64,000 bases of DNA from Noviherbaspirillum suwonense. Its GTDB lineage: Bacteria > Pseudomonadota > Gammaproteobacteria > Burkholderiales > Burkholderiaceae_D. Numbering within the stretch: position 1 is the first letter of the stretch; each line of letters begins with the position of its first letter. Of the stretch, positions 49,023 to 57,163 are shown one piece after another. The position numbers and the translations under genes are program-made. The stretch is from contig NZ_FXUL01000004.1 in assembly GCF_900182955.1 (NCBI RefSeq), forward strand, positions 62,001 to 126,000. Direction: 5' to 3'. The notes under the pieces are model-generated. The model was not told where the DNA came from and made no database searches. It saw nothing but the letters and a program-made list of their open reading frames with translations.

Positions 49023-49158
49023 TAGCTTCAGCAACACCGCAACAAGCAGGGAAAGACCAGCAGCACCGAGGAAAGCCAGTCCGTCGCAGCCGATACTGCA
49101 AGCGCCATCCTCCCGCAGCAATGTCTTCCCGCCGGATTTTCTTCGTGCCAGACACTGT

Positions 49159-49184
49159 CCCCGCCCCGGTTTCCCGGGGCGGGG
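49159..49184 (+). other. 11-bp GC stem-loop in the flhDC leader
   Basis: CCCCGCCCCGG (49159-49169), loop TTTC, CCGGGGCGGGG (49174-49184) is a perfect stem of only G-C pairs without a T-run. A second inverted repeat, CGTCTT-GT-AAGACG, lies at 49198-49211. Both would be in the flhD transcript leader and could affect its stability or translation. Confidence 0.6.
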
Positions 49185-49347
49185 AGGCCGGCGCTGGCGT
49201 CTTGTAAGACGGAGTCCTACAAACCCGCTAGATAATTCCTCACTAGAAATACAGCGTCCCGCTTATTTCCAGCAGGCATCATTGCAGGCAAACTTCTTCC
49301 ATCGGCAAAGCAACCGGGTTCACCGGCAAAACGGACAGGAGAACGCA

Positions 49348-49665
49348 ATGAATACCAACGACATGATGGCTGAGATTCGCGACGCAAATCTGAACTACCT
49401 GATGCTGGCGCAGCAGATGATACGCGCCGACAAGGCATGCGCCATCTACCGTCTTGGCATCAGCGCGGAGATCGCTTCGCTGCTGGAAACCCTGAGCAAC
49501 AGCCAGCTCCTGAAGCTGGCCAGCGCCAACCTGATGCTGGCGCGCTTCCGTTTCGACGACACCGCCATCCTCGGCATGCTGACCAGCCACAGCAAGGAGC
49601 GTTCGCTGTCCCAGACGCACGCGGCCATCCTGATGGCCGGCCAGCCGGTCGAAGAAATCAACTGA
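49348..49665 (+). CDS. flhD: flagellar master regulator subunit FlhD
   Basis: A 105-residue partner of FlhC in the FlhD4C2 activator of class II flagellar genes. Recognised by MAEIRDANLNYLMLAQQMIR and RLGISAEIASLLETLSNSQL. The start is ATG 49348 behind AGGAG (49336-49340). The long upstream region has a palindrome, a FliA-like promoter and strong hairpins, so control is probably complex. Confidence 0.95.
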   Translation: MNTNDMMAEIRDANLNYLMLAQQMIRADKACAIYRLGISAEIASLLETLSNSQLLKLASANLMLARFRFDDTAILGMLTSHSKERSLSQTHAAILMAGQPVEEIN

Positions 49666-49703
49666 TCAGCGGCACACACACACTTTCAGCAGGAGTCGGG
49701 AAC

Positions 49704-50246
49704 ATGGCAAACAAGAGTCTGGTGTCGGAAGCGCGGGAAATCGGCCTGGCGATCGAGCTGATCAAGCTGGGCGCCCGCCTGCAGCTGCTGGAGCTGGAAA
49801 CCTCGCTGTCGCGCGAGCGCCTGCTGAAGCTGTACAAGGAATTGAAGGGCATGTCGCCGCCGAAGGGCATGCTGCCGTTCTCGACCGACTGGTTCATCAC
49901 CTGGCAGCCGAACATCCATTCGTCGCTGTTCATCAACATCCACCGCTACATGACCCAGCACGCGGGCCTTGCCGGCATCGAGGCCGTGATGAAGGCCTAC
50001 CAGCTGTACCTGGAGCAGATGCCGCCGGCCCCCGGCGAGGAAGCGGTGCTGTCGCTGACCCGCGCATGGACCCTGGTGCGCTTCTTCGACAGCAAGATGC
50101 TGACCACCGCCAGGTGCGGCCAGTGCGGCGGCGAGTTCGTCACCCACAGTTTCGACCTGAACCACGGCTATGCCTGCGGCCTGTGCCACATGCCGTCCCG
50201 CGCCGGCAAGACCAAGAAGGCGCGCGAGGATGCGCTGAGCGCCTGA
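49704..50246 (+). CDS. flhC: flagellar master regulator subunit FlhC
   Basis: A 180-residue DNA-binding partner of FlhD. It has a zinc site of four cysteines, C138 and C141 (RCGQCGGEF) and C158 and C161 (CGLCHMP), and FSTDWFITWQPNIHSSLFIN. It starts at ATG 49704 behind AGGAG (49691-49695), 38 bases after flhD. Confidence 0.96.
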   Translation: MANKSLVSEAREIGLAIELIKLGARLQLLELETSLSRERLLKLYKELKGMSPPKGMLPFSTDWFITWQPNIHSSLFINIHRYMTQHAGLAGIEAVMKAYQLYLEQMPPAPGEEAVLSLTRAWTLVRFFDSKMLTTARCGQCGGEFVTHSFDLNHGYACGLCHMPSRAGKTKKAREDALSA

Positions 50247-50286
50247 GCTTCGTCGTTCCTCCCGATCCAACCGTAAAGAGCCCGCA

Positions 50287-51078
50287 ATGCAAAGCATCGC
50301 CACAACGGCCGGGCGCGGGCTGCTGCGCCTGCCCTCGGTGCAGGCGCTGGCGATCCAGGCCGGCGCACTGCTCGTCGTCGGGCTGTCGCTGCTCATGCTG
50401 GCCCGGATGCAGTGGCTGCCGCCCGGCGCCTTTCCCTCCATGACCGTGATCGTGCTGCTGCAGGGCGCGCTGGCGGCGCTGCTGTCGCGCGCGCTGCGGC
50501 AGGCCGCGTGGTGGCCCGTCATGCATTTCCTGTTCCTGCCGGCGGCGCTGGCGGCCTTGTCCCTGCGCCTGCCGCCGTGGGTCTTCCTGGGCGTGTTCCT
50601 GCTGATGCTGGCGCTGTACTGGTCGACCTTCCGCACCCAGGTGCCGTTCTACGCCTCCGGCGCGGCGGCCTGGCGCGCGGTCGAGGCCGAACTGCCGCAG
50701 CGGCCGCTGCGCATCATAGACATCGGCAGCGGTCTTGGCGGGCTGGTGGTCAACCTTGCCGGGCGCCGGCCCGACTGCCGTCTCGAAGGGATCGAGCTGG
50801 CGCCGCTGCCGTGGCTGGTGAGCCGTGTTCGCCAGGCGGCCGGCGCGCGCTGCCGCTTCCTGCGCGGCGACTATCAGCGCCTCGATTTCGCCGACTACGA
50901 CGTGGTGTTCGCCTACCTGTCGCCGGCCGCGATGCCGGCGCTCTGGGCCAAGGCCCGCGCCGAGATGCGCAGCGGCACGCTGCTGCTGAGCCATGAATTC
51001 GCGGTGCCGGGCGCCGCGCCGCAGATCGCGCGTCCGACCCGCCCGGGCGGACCGGTGCTGTACGGATGGGTCGTGTGA
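50287..51078 (+). CDS. membrane-anchored class I SAM-dependent methyltransferase
   Basis: A 263-residue protein. About three hydrophobic helices (residues 20-110) are followed by a Rossmann-type methyltransferase domain (about 125-263) with the SAM motif IIDIGSGLGGLVVNLA and an acidic residue in GIELAP. It lies between flhC and motA, so it may act on a flagellar or envelope target, but the substrate is unknown. Confidence 0.8.
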   Translation: MQSIATTAGRGLLRLPSVQALAIQAGALLVVGLSLLMLARMQWLPPGAFPSMTVIVLLQGALAALLSRALRQAAWWPVMHFLFLPAALAALSLRLPPWVFLGVFLLMLALYWSTFRTQVPFYASGAAAWRAVEAELPQRPLRIIDIGSGLGGLVVNLAGRRPDCRLEGIELAPLPWLVSRVRQAAGARCRFLRGDYQRLDFADYDVVFAYLSPAAMPALWAKARAEMRSGTLLLSHEFAVPGAAPQIARPTRPGGPVLYGWVV

Positions 51079-51102
51079 TCACGCCGAAAAAATTGCCTCC
51101 TC

Positions 51103-51129
51103 TCAAGTTTTTGCCGCACATGCCGTAAC
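51103..51129 (+). promoter_or_regulatory. sigma-28 (FliA)-like promoter of motA
   Basis: TCAAGTTT (51103-51110), 11 bases, GCCGTAAC (51122-51129). It has the same spacing and the same GCCGTAA -10 as the flhDC site. motA/motB and che genes are classical FliA targets, which supports the call. Confidence 0.6.
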
Positions 51130-51250
51130 CGGAACGAGGACGGGATCGAGGCGCACGCCGCGCAGCACATCGTGGCGCGGCGCCGCTCCCGAATGAACAG
51201 CGACAGCCGGCGGCCTGGCCGCGGCACTTACCAGGCGGAGAGTAATAAAC

Positions 51251-52111
51251 GTGTTAGTGATCATTGGATATGTCGTCGTCATGGCGTCGGTGTTCGGCGG
51301 CTTCGCAATGGCCGGCGGGCACCTGGCCGCACTCTGGCAGCCGCTGGAAGTATTGATGATCGCCGGCGCCGCCGTCGGCGCCTTCTTCGTCGGCAATGAC
51401 ATGAAGTCGATCAAGGCGACTGCCAAGGCCATTCCTTCGCTGTTCAAGGGTTCGCGCTACAACAAGACCCTGTACCTGGAGCTGATGTCGCTGCTGTCGG
51501 AAATCCTGACCAAGGTCCGCAAGGAAGGCCTGATGTCGATCGAGGGCGATGTCGACGCGCCGGAGGAAAGCGCGATCTTCGGCAAGTATCCGGGCATCCT
51601 CCACGACCATCACATGATCGAGTTCATCACCGACTACCTGCGCCTGATGGTGTCCGGGAACATGGACGCGTTCCAGATCGAGAACCTGATGGACAACGAG
51701 ATCGAGACCCATCATCACGAGGGCGAAGTGCCGGCGCACTGCATCGCCAAGCTGGGCGACGGCCTGCCGGCATTCGGCATCGTCGCCGCGGTGATGGGCG
51801 TGGTGCACACGATGGAGTCGGTCGGCCTGCCGCCGGCGGAACTGGGCATCCTGATCGCGCACGCGCTGGTCGGCACCTTCCTCGGCATCCTGCTGGCCTA
51901 CGGCTTCATCGGCCCGCTGTCCGGCCTGCTGGAGCAGAAGCTCACCGAGTCGACCAAGATGTACCAGTGCGTGAAGGTCACGCTGCTGGCCAGCCTGAAT
52001 GGCTACGCGCCCGCGCTGGCGGTCGAGTTCGGCCGCAAGGTGCTGTTCTCCACCGAGCGCCCGTCGTTCAAGGAACTGGAAGAACACATCAAGCAGGCAA
52101 AAACCAAGTAA
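51251..52111 (+). CDS. motA: flagellar motor stator protein MotA
   Basis: Stator subunit forming the proton channel with MotB. The 286-residue protein has four hydrophobic segments. Family regions are GDGLPAFGIVAAVMGVVHTM (helix 3 with the conserved proline) and LVGTFLGILLAYGFIGPLSG (helix 4). A large cytoplasmic loop with conserved charged residues contacts FliG. It starts with GTG 51251 behind GGAGAG. motB follows after 24 bases. Confidence 0.97.
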   Translation: MLVIIGYVVVMASVFGGFAMAGGHLAALWQPLEVLMIAGAAVGAFFVGNDMKSIKATAKAIPSLFKGSRYNKTLYLELMSLLSEILTKVRKEGLMSIEGDVDAPEESAIFGKYPGILHDHHMIEFITDYLRLMVSGNMDAFQIENLMDNEIETHHHEGEVPAHCIAKLGDGLPAFGIVAAVMGVVHTMESVGLPPAELGILIAHALVGTFLGILLAYGFIGPLSGLLEQKLTESTKMYQCVKVTLLASLNGYAPALAVEFGRKVLFSTERPSFKELEEHIKQAKTK

Positions 52112-52135
52112 GCATCGAGGACACGGAACGGCATC

Positions 52136-53251
52136 ATGGCTGACGACAACCTGCGACCCATCGTAGTCAAGCGCATCAAGAAAGTGGCGGGCGGCCATCA
52201 CGGCGGCGCCTGGAAGATTGCCTACGCCGACTTCGTGACCGCGATGATGGCCTTCTTCCTGCTGATGTGGCTGCTGGGCTCGACCGCCAAGGGCGACCTG
52301 CAGGGCATCGCCGAATATTTCTCGACGCCGCTGAAGGTGGCGATGGCCGGCGGCTCCGGCGCCGGCGACAGTTCCAGCGTGATCCAGGGCGGCGGCAAGG
52401 ACCTGACCCGGAAGGACGGCCAGGTCAAGAAGGGCACCGAGCCGCCGGCCAAGAAAACCTACGACCTGAAAGGCGCGCAGGCCGACCTCGAACGCATCGA
52501 AGGCGAGAAGCTCAAGGGCCTGAAGGCGCGCATCGAAGCGGCGATCGAAGCCAATCCCACGCTCAAGCAGTTCAGGAAGCAGCTGCTGATGGACATCACC
52601 ACCGAGGGCTTGCGGATCCAGATCGTCGATGCGCAGAACCGGCCCATGTTCGCCAGCGCCAAGGCCGAACTGCAGCCCTATACACGCGAGATCCTGCATG
52701 AGATCGGCCGCGTGCTGAATGACATGCCCAACAAGATCAGCCTGTCCGGCCACACCGACGCGACGCCGTATTCGAGCGGCGACAAGGGCTACAGCAACTG
52801 GGAGCTGTCGTCAGACCGCGCGAATGCGTCGCGTCGCGCGCTGATCGCCGGCGGCATGGAGGAAGGAAAGATCGTGCGCGTGGTCGGACTGTCGTCGGCG
52901 GTGCTGATGGACCAGCAGAATCCGAACAACCCGATCAACCGGCGCATCTCGATTATCGTGATGAACAAGAAGGCCGAGGACACTGCGTCGCGCGATGGCG
53001 GCTCCGTCACGATCAGGGAAGAGAAGCAGGCCGAGCCGGTGCTGCAGGGGATAGAGAAGCCGGGCGCGGGCGCCGAAGCGCCGCCAGCCGGCGCTGCGGC
53101 AGCGGCGACGACGCCAGCGCCAGCGCCAGCGCCATTGCCGGCAGCCGCGCCGTCGATGCCGCCCAACGCGGCGACCGTGGCGCAGCAGGCCACGGCGGCG
53201 GCGGCTGCGGTGACGGCACGGCAGGATGCCGCAGCCGCCAGGCATGAGTAG
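52136..53251 (+). CDS. motB: flagellar motor stator protein MotB
   Basis: Stator subunit anchored to peptidoglycan, 371 residues. A single transmembrane helix carries the proton-accepting D32 (WKIAYADFVTAMMAFFLLMW). The C-terminal OmpA-like domain has LSGHTDATPYSSGDKGYSNW and RVVGLSSAVLM. The final 65 residues are an Ala/Pro-rich tail that is absent or shorter in many MotB proteins. Confidence 0.96.
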   Translation: MADDNLRPIVVKRIKKVAGGHHGGAWKIAYADFVTAMMAFFLLMWLLGSTAKGDLQGIAEYFSTPLKVAMAGGSGAGDSSSVIQGGGKDLTRKDGQVKKGTEPPAKKTYDLKGAQADLERIEGEKLKGLKARIEAAIEANPTLKQFRKQLLMDITTEGLRIQIVDAQNRPMFASAKAELQPYTREILHEIGRVLNDMPNKISLSGHTDATPYSSGDKGYSNWELSSDRANASRRALIAGGMEEGKIVRVVGLSSAVLMDQQNPNNPINRRISIIVMNKKAEDTASRDGGSVTIREEKQAEPVLQGIEKPGAGAEAPPAGAAAAATTPAPAPAPLPAAAPSMPPNAATVAQQATAAAAAVTARQDAAAARHE

Positions 53252-53279
53252 AACATTTGGCACAGACCATGGACAGGCG

Positions 53280-53822
53280 ATGAAGAGACAGGATTCCGGC
53301 GTGCTTGAACTGGGCCAGCTGCTGACCGATGTCAGCGCCGAAGGGATAGCGCATCTCGAGGAAGTGCAGGCCGACCTGGCGCAGACCCGGCTGCTGCTGG
53401 GCGAGGCGATTGCGCGCCTGTCCAGCGGCTTCGGCGCGCTGCATGCCGCGGTGTCGGTCCAGCGCGTCGCGGCCGAGCAGCTGCAGCGGCAGGCCGAGGG
53501 CGCAGGCGGCGGCGGCGACGGCGAGGAACAGCTGCGCGCCGCGGCGGCGGCCATCGACACGCATGTGCAGGCGATGGTGACCGCGCTGCAGTTCGAAGAC
53601 ATGACCAGCCAGCTCATCGCCCAGGCCGGGCGGCGCATCGCCGGCCTGCTCGGCATCCTTGCCGGCGTCGGCGACGGCGCCCAGGGCCTGGCGAGCGGCG
53701 ACCTGACCCGGCTCGACGCGCTGCGCACCGCGATGGCAGCGCAAAGCCGCGAACTCGATGGCCTGCTGGCGCGCAGCGTCGACCAGCGGCACATGGAAAG
53801 CGGCGACATAACCCTGTTCTGA
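53280..53822 (+). CDS. CheZ-like chemotaxis protein
   Basis: A 180-residue, mostly helical protein in the motB-cheY gap. ALQFEDMTSQLIAQ places D107 and Q111 exactly four residues apart, the same D-x3-Q arrangement as the phosphatase site of CheZ (QDLTGQ). The short hydrophobic C-terminus SGDITLF resembles the CheY-binding tail of CheZ. Overall similarity is low and it is shorter than E. coli CheZ, so this is a tentative call. ATG 53280 is preferred over 53244, which overlaps motB. Confidence 0.65.
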   Translation: MKRQDSGVLELGQLLTDVSAEGIAHLEEVQADLAQTRLLLGEAIARLSSGFGALHAAVSVQRVAAEQLQRQAEGAGGGGDGEEQLRAAAAAIDTHVQAMVTALQFEDMTSQLIAQAGRRIAGLLGILAGVGDGAQGLASGDLTRLDALRTAMAAQSRELDGLLARSVDQRHMESGDITLF

Positions 53823-53869
53823 TCCGTGGCGATCGGCAATTCAAGACGACAAACAAAGCGAGCAAGACT

Positions 53870-54235
53870 ATGGCAAAGACAATACTGGCGGTGGACGACT
53901 CGGGCTCACTGCGCCAGATGCTGGTATTCACGCTGAAGGCCGCCGGCTACCAGGTGGTGGAAGCGGTCGATGGCCGCGACGGCCTCGACAAGGCAATGCA
54001 GAAGCAGTTCGACCTGGTGCTGACCGACCAGAACATGCCGAACATGGACGGCCTCACGCTGATCCGCTCGCTGCGCGCGCTGCCGGCCTATGCGCGGGTG
54101 CCCATCCTGATGCTGACCACGGAGTCGAGCGACGAGATGAAGTCCAAGGGCCGCACCGCCGGCGCCACCGGCTGGCTGGTCAAGCCCTTCGACCCGAACC
54201 GGCTCACCGAAGTGGTCCGCAAGGTGCTGGGCTGA
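53870..54235 (+). CDS. cheY: chemotaxis response regulator CheY
   Basis: A 121-residue single-domain receiver that signals to the flagellar switch. The acidic pair D9/D10, phosphoacceptor D53 (VLTDQNMPNMD), Thr in LTTESSDE and K105 (LVKPFDPNRL) are all present. It lies between the CheZ-like gene and cheA. Confidence 0.96.
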   Translation: MAKTILAVDDSGSLRQMLVFTLKAAGYQVVEAVDGRDGLDKAMQKQFDLVLTDQNMPNMDGLTLIRSLRALPAYARVPILMLTTESSDEMKSKGRTAGATGWLVKPFDPNRLTEVVRKVLG

Positions 54236-54283
54236 TGCCGCATTCCCTATCCCGCCGGCTGCGCAGAGCATGAGGAGCCCAGC

Positions 54284-56278
54284 ATGAGCATCGATATCAG
54301 CCAGTTCTTCCAGGTGTTCTTCGAGGAAGCCGAGGAGCTGCTGGCCGAGATGGAACGCCTGCTGCTGGCGCTGGACACCGCTGCGCCCGACATGGAGCAG
54401 CTGGCGGCGATCTTCCGCAGCGCGCATTCGATCAAGGGCGGCGCGGCGACCTTCGGCCAGACCGACATGGCCGAGGTGACCCATGTGCTGGAATCGCTGC
54501 TGGACCGGCTGCGGCGCGGCGAGATGGGGCTGACGTCGGCCCATGTCGACGCCTTCTTCGCGGCCAAGGACGTGCTGAAGATGCAGCTCGACGGCCACCG
54601 CCATGCAACGCCGGTGGACATGGACGCGGTCGCCGCGGTGCGCGCCCGGCTGGAGGCGCTGTCCGCCGGCCATGCGCCGCTTGCACAGTCACAGTCAGCG
54701 CCGCTGCCGGCAACCCTGGCGCCAAGCCGCCGCCTCAGCCTGGAGCTGCCTGCGCTGGCGCAGGACGAACTCGATGCGCTGGTGGACGAACTGGCGCTGA
54801 TGGGCACGGTGTCGTCGCAGCTGCTGGAGGACGGCCGCCTGCGCCTGAGCGTCGATACCGCGCAGAGCGCCGACGACGTGCTGGCGATCTGCTCGTTCAT
54901 CGTCGACCCGGACAGCCTGGCCATCGTCGAGGACGGGGCAGGCGGCTATACGTCGCCCGACGGCAGCTATGGCTTTTTCGAGCCGCTGCCGGAACCGGCC
55001 GCGGCCCATGACGACGCGCCGGTGGTGGTGGCGCACGCGGAGTCGCCGGCCGCGCGCTCGGCCGCCGCCGACAAGGCGGCCAGCCTCGACGCGTCGTCGA
55101 TCCGCGTCAGCGTCGAGAAGGTGGACCAGCTGATCAACCTGGTCGGCGAACTCGTCATCACCCAGGCCATGATCGAGCAGCGCAGCAGCACGCTCGACCC
55201 GATGCTGCATGAACGCCTGCTCGGCAGCGTCAGCCAGCTCACGCGCAACACCCGCGACCTGCAGGAAGCGGTGATGTCGATCCGCATGATGCCGATGGAC
55301 TACGTGTTCTCGCGCTTTCCGCGCATGGTGCGCGACCTGTCCGGCAAGCTCGGCAAGAAGGTCGATTTCCTGACCTATGGCGCCGCCACCGAACTCGACA
55401 AGGGCCTGATCGAGCGCATCATCGATCCGCTGACGCACCTGGTGCGCAACAGCGTCGACCACGGCATCGAGACGCCGGCGGTGCGCGCCGCCGCCGGCAA
55501 GCTCGAAGCCGGCAAGCTGTCGCTGTCGGCCGCGCACCAGGGCGGCAACATCGTCATCGAGGTCAGCGACGACGGCGGCGGGCTGAACCGCGAGCGCATC
55601 CTGGAGAAGGCGCGCCAGAACGGGCTGGACGTGTCCGACGCGATGGCCGACGCCGAGGTCTGGCAACTGATCTTCGCGCCCGGCTTTTCGACGGCCGAGG
55701 AAGTGACCGACGTGTCCGGGCGCGGCGTCGGCATGGATGTCGTCAAGCGCAACATCGCCGCGATGGGCGGCTCGGTCGACATCCGCTCGGCGCGCGGCTT
55801 CGGCACCACGATCTCGATCTCGCTGCCGCTGACGCTGGCCATCCTCGACGGCATGTCGGTGCGGGTCGGCGAGGAGATCTACATCCTGCCGCTGGGCTAC
55901 GTGGTCGAGTCGCTGCAGCCGGCGCGCGAGGACGTCCGGGAGATTGCGGGACAGGGCAGGGTGGTGCGGGTGCGCGGCGAATACCTGCCGCTGATTGCGC
56001 TGCACGAGCTGTTCGGCATCGACCCGCACTGCGCCGACCCGTCCGAGGGCATCCTGGTCATCCTGGAGTCGGACGGCGCGCGCGCGGCGCTGCTGCTCGA
56101 CGAGCTGGTCGGCCAGCAGCAGGTGGTGGTCAAGAACCTGGAATCGAATTACCGCAAGGTCGCCGGGATCTCGGGCGCGACCATCCTCGGCGACGGCGGC
56201 GTGTCGCTGATACTGGATGTGGCGATGCTGCTGCGCGGCTACGGCAGGCGGGCGATGGCGGAAGGCGCGGTCGGATAG
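54284..56278 (+). CDS. cheA: chemotaxis sensor kinase CheA
   Basis: Histidine kinase that phosphorylates CheY, 664 residues. Order: Hpt domain with H48 (FRSAHSIKGGAATFG), a CheY-binding P2-like region, the P3 dimerisation helices (EKVDQLINLVGELVITQ), HATPase domain with HLVRNSVDHGIE (N box) and SGRGVGMDVVKRNI (G box), then a CheW-like C-terminal domain. No cheW, receptor, cheB or cheR follows; the next element is a riboswitch. Confidence 0.97.
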   Translation: MSIDISQFFQVFFEEAEELLAEMERLLLALDTAAPDMEQLAAIFRSAHSIKGGAATFGQTDMAEVTHVLESLLDRLRRGEMGLTSAHVDAFFAAKDVLKMQLDGHRHATPVDMDAVAAVRARLEALSAGHAPLAQSQSAPLPATLAPSRRLSLELPALAQDELDALVDELALMGTVSSQLLEDGRLRLSVDTAQSADDVLAICSFIVDPDSLAIVEDGAGGYTSPDGSYGFFEPLPEPAAAHDDAPVVVAHAESPAARSAAADKAASLDASSIRVSVEKVDQLINLVGELVITQAMIEQRSSTLDPMLHERLLGSVSQLTRNTRDLQEAVMSIRMMPMDYVFSRFPRMVRDLSGKLGKKVDFLTYGAATELDKGLIERIIDPLTHLVRNSVDHGIETPAVRAAAGKLEAGKLSLSAAHQGGNIVIEVSDDGGGLNRERILEKARQNGLDVSDAMADAEVWQLIFAPGFSTAEEVTDVSGRGVGMDVVKRNIAAMGGSVDIRSARGFGTTISISLPLTLAILDGMSVRVGEEIYILPLGYVVESLQPAREDVREIAGQGRVVRVRGEYLPLIALHELFGIDPHCADPSEGILVILESDGARAALLLDELVGQQQVVVKNLESNYRKVAGISGATILGDGGVSLILDVAMLLRGYGRRAMAEGAVG

Positions 56279-56372
56279 GGCCGGCGCCGGAAGCGGGCGC
56301 GTGCCGCCGCGTCGCTCCGCGCATTTTCAGGCCGGCCCGCGCCGGGGCTTCCACCATCCAGCGCGGCCATGC

Positions 56373-56527
56373 TATATTCCGGCGTCCTTTGGGGAGTAGC
56401 CGGCTTCCGTCCCCCGGAAGCGTCCGCATCAACATACTCGGTGACTTCGGTCCCGTGGTGCGGTCAGCCAGTCAGGTTGGCGAGACCATAGGCATTGCGC
56501 TTGCCCGGTCGGGCCGGGCGCAATGCC
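56373..56527 (+). promoter_or_regulatory. yybP-ykoY (Mn2+) riboswitch with promoter -10 box
   Basis: Recognised from the conserved cores CCTTTGGGGAGTAGC (56386-56400), ATCAACATACTCGGTGA (56428-56444) and TTGGCGAGACCATAGG (56477-56492). A possible -10 box TATATT (56373-56378) puts transcription at the riboswitch start. The expression platform is probably GGCATTGCGC (56491-56500) pairing with GCGCAATGCC (56518-56527). This family is known to sense Mn2+ and to activate efflux genes; it lies directly upstream of mntP. Confidence 0.88.
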
Positions 56528-56556
56528 TTCGTCCATGCCCGACCTGAAAGTACCCG

Positions 56557-57126
56557 ATGAACTTTGCCGCCACCGCCCTGCTGTCCCTCGCCATGTCCAC
56601 CGATGCCTTCGCCGCCGCTGTCGGCAAGGGCGCGGCGCTGCACCGTCCCCACTTGCGCGAGGCGCTGCGCACCGGCCTGATCTTCGGCGTGATCGAAGGC
56701 CTGACCCCGGTCATCGGCTGGCTGCTGGGCCAGCTCGCCGCGCCGTATGTCAGCGCATGGGACCACTGGATCGCGTTCGTGCTGCTCGGCGGACTGGGCA
56801 TCATGATGGTGCGGGAAGGGCTGTCGACCGACGAGGAGGAAGCCGAGAAGCCGGGCAGCCATTCGTTCTGGCTGCTGGCCGTCACCGGGTTCGCCACCAG
56901 CATCGACGCGATGGTGGTCGGCGCCGGCCTTGCGATCATGGATGCCGATATCGTCGTCACCGCAATCGCCATCGGCTTTTCCACTTTCGTGATGGTGACC
57001 ATCGGCGTGATGCTGGGCCGTGTGCTCGGGCTGATCGCCGGCAAACGCGCCGAGATCGTCGGCGGCATCATCCTGATCGGGATCGGCGCCTTCATCCTGT
57101 ATGAACACCTGGGGGCGACTGCCTGA
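56557..57126 (+). CDS. mntP: manganese efflux pump MntP
   Basis: A 189-residue inner-membrane protein with six hydrophobic segments that exports excess Mn2+. Characteristic acidic segments are [15 protein letters not shown] and [16 protein letters not shown], the duplicated S-D motifs of the family. It is preceded by a Mn2+ riboswitch and transcribed alone. The next gene is convergent, 37 bases away. Confidence 0.95.
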   Translation: MNFAATALLSLAMSTDAFAAAVGKGAALHRPHLREALRTGLIFGVIEGLTPVIGWLLGQLAAPYVSAWDHWIAFVLLGGLGIMMVREGLSTDEEEAEKPGSHSFWLLAVTGFATSIDAMVVGAGLAIMDADIVVTAIAIGFSTFVMVTIGVMLGRVLGLIAGKRAEIVGGIILIGIGAFILYEHLGATA

Positions 57127-57163
57127 ACGGAACGCGCCGGCGACGGGCGATTCGCCTGTTCCC

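Noticed and set aside
48382-49155. Minus-strand frame covering the aminotransferase start and its upstream region
   Set aside because: It overlaps the real aminotransferase in another frame, lacks a ribosome-binding site and is low in recognisable sequence.
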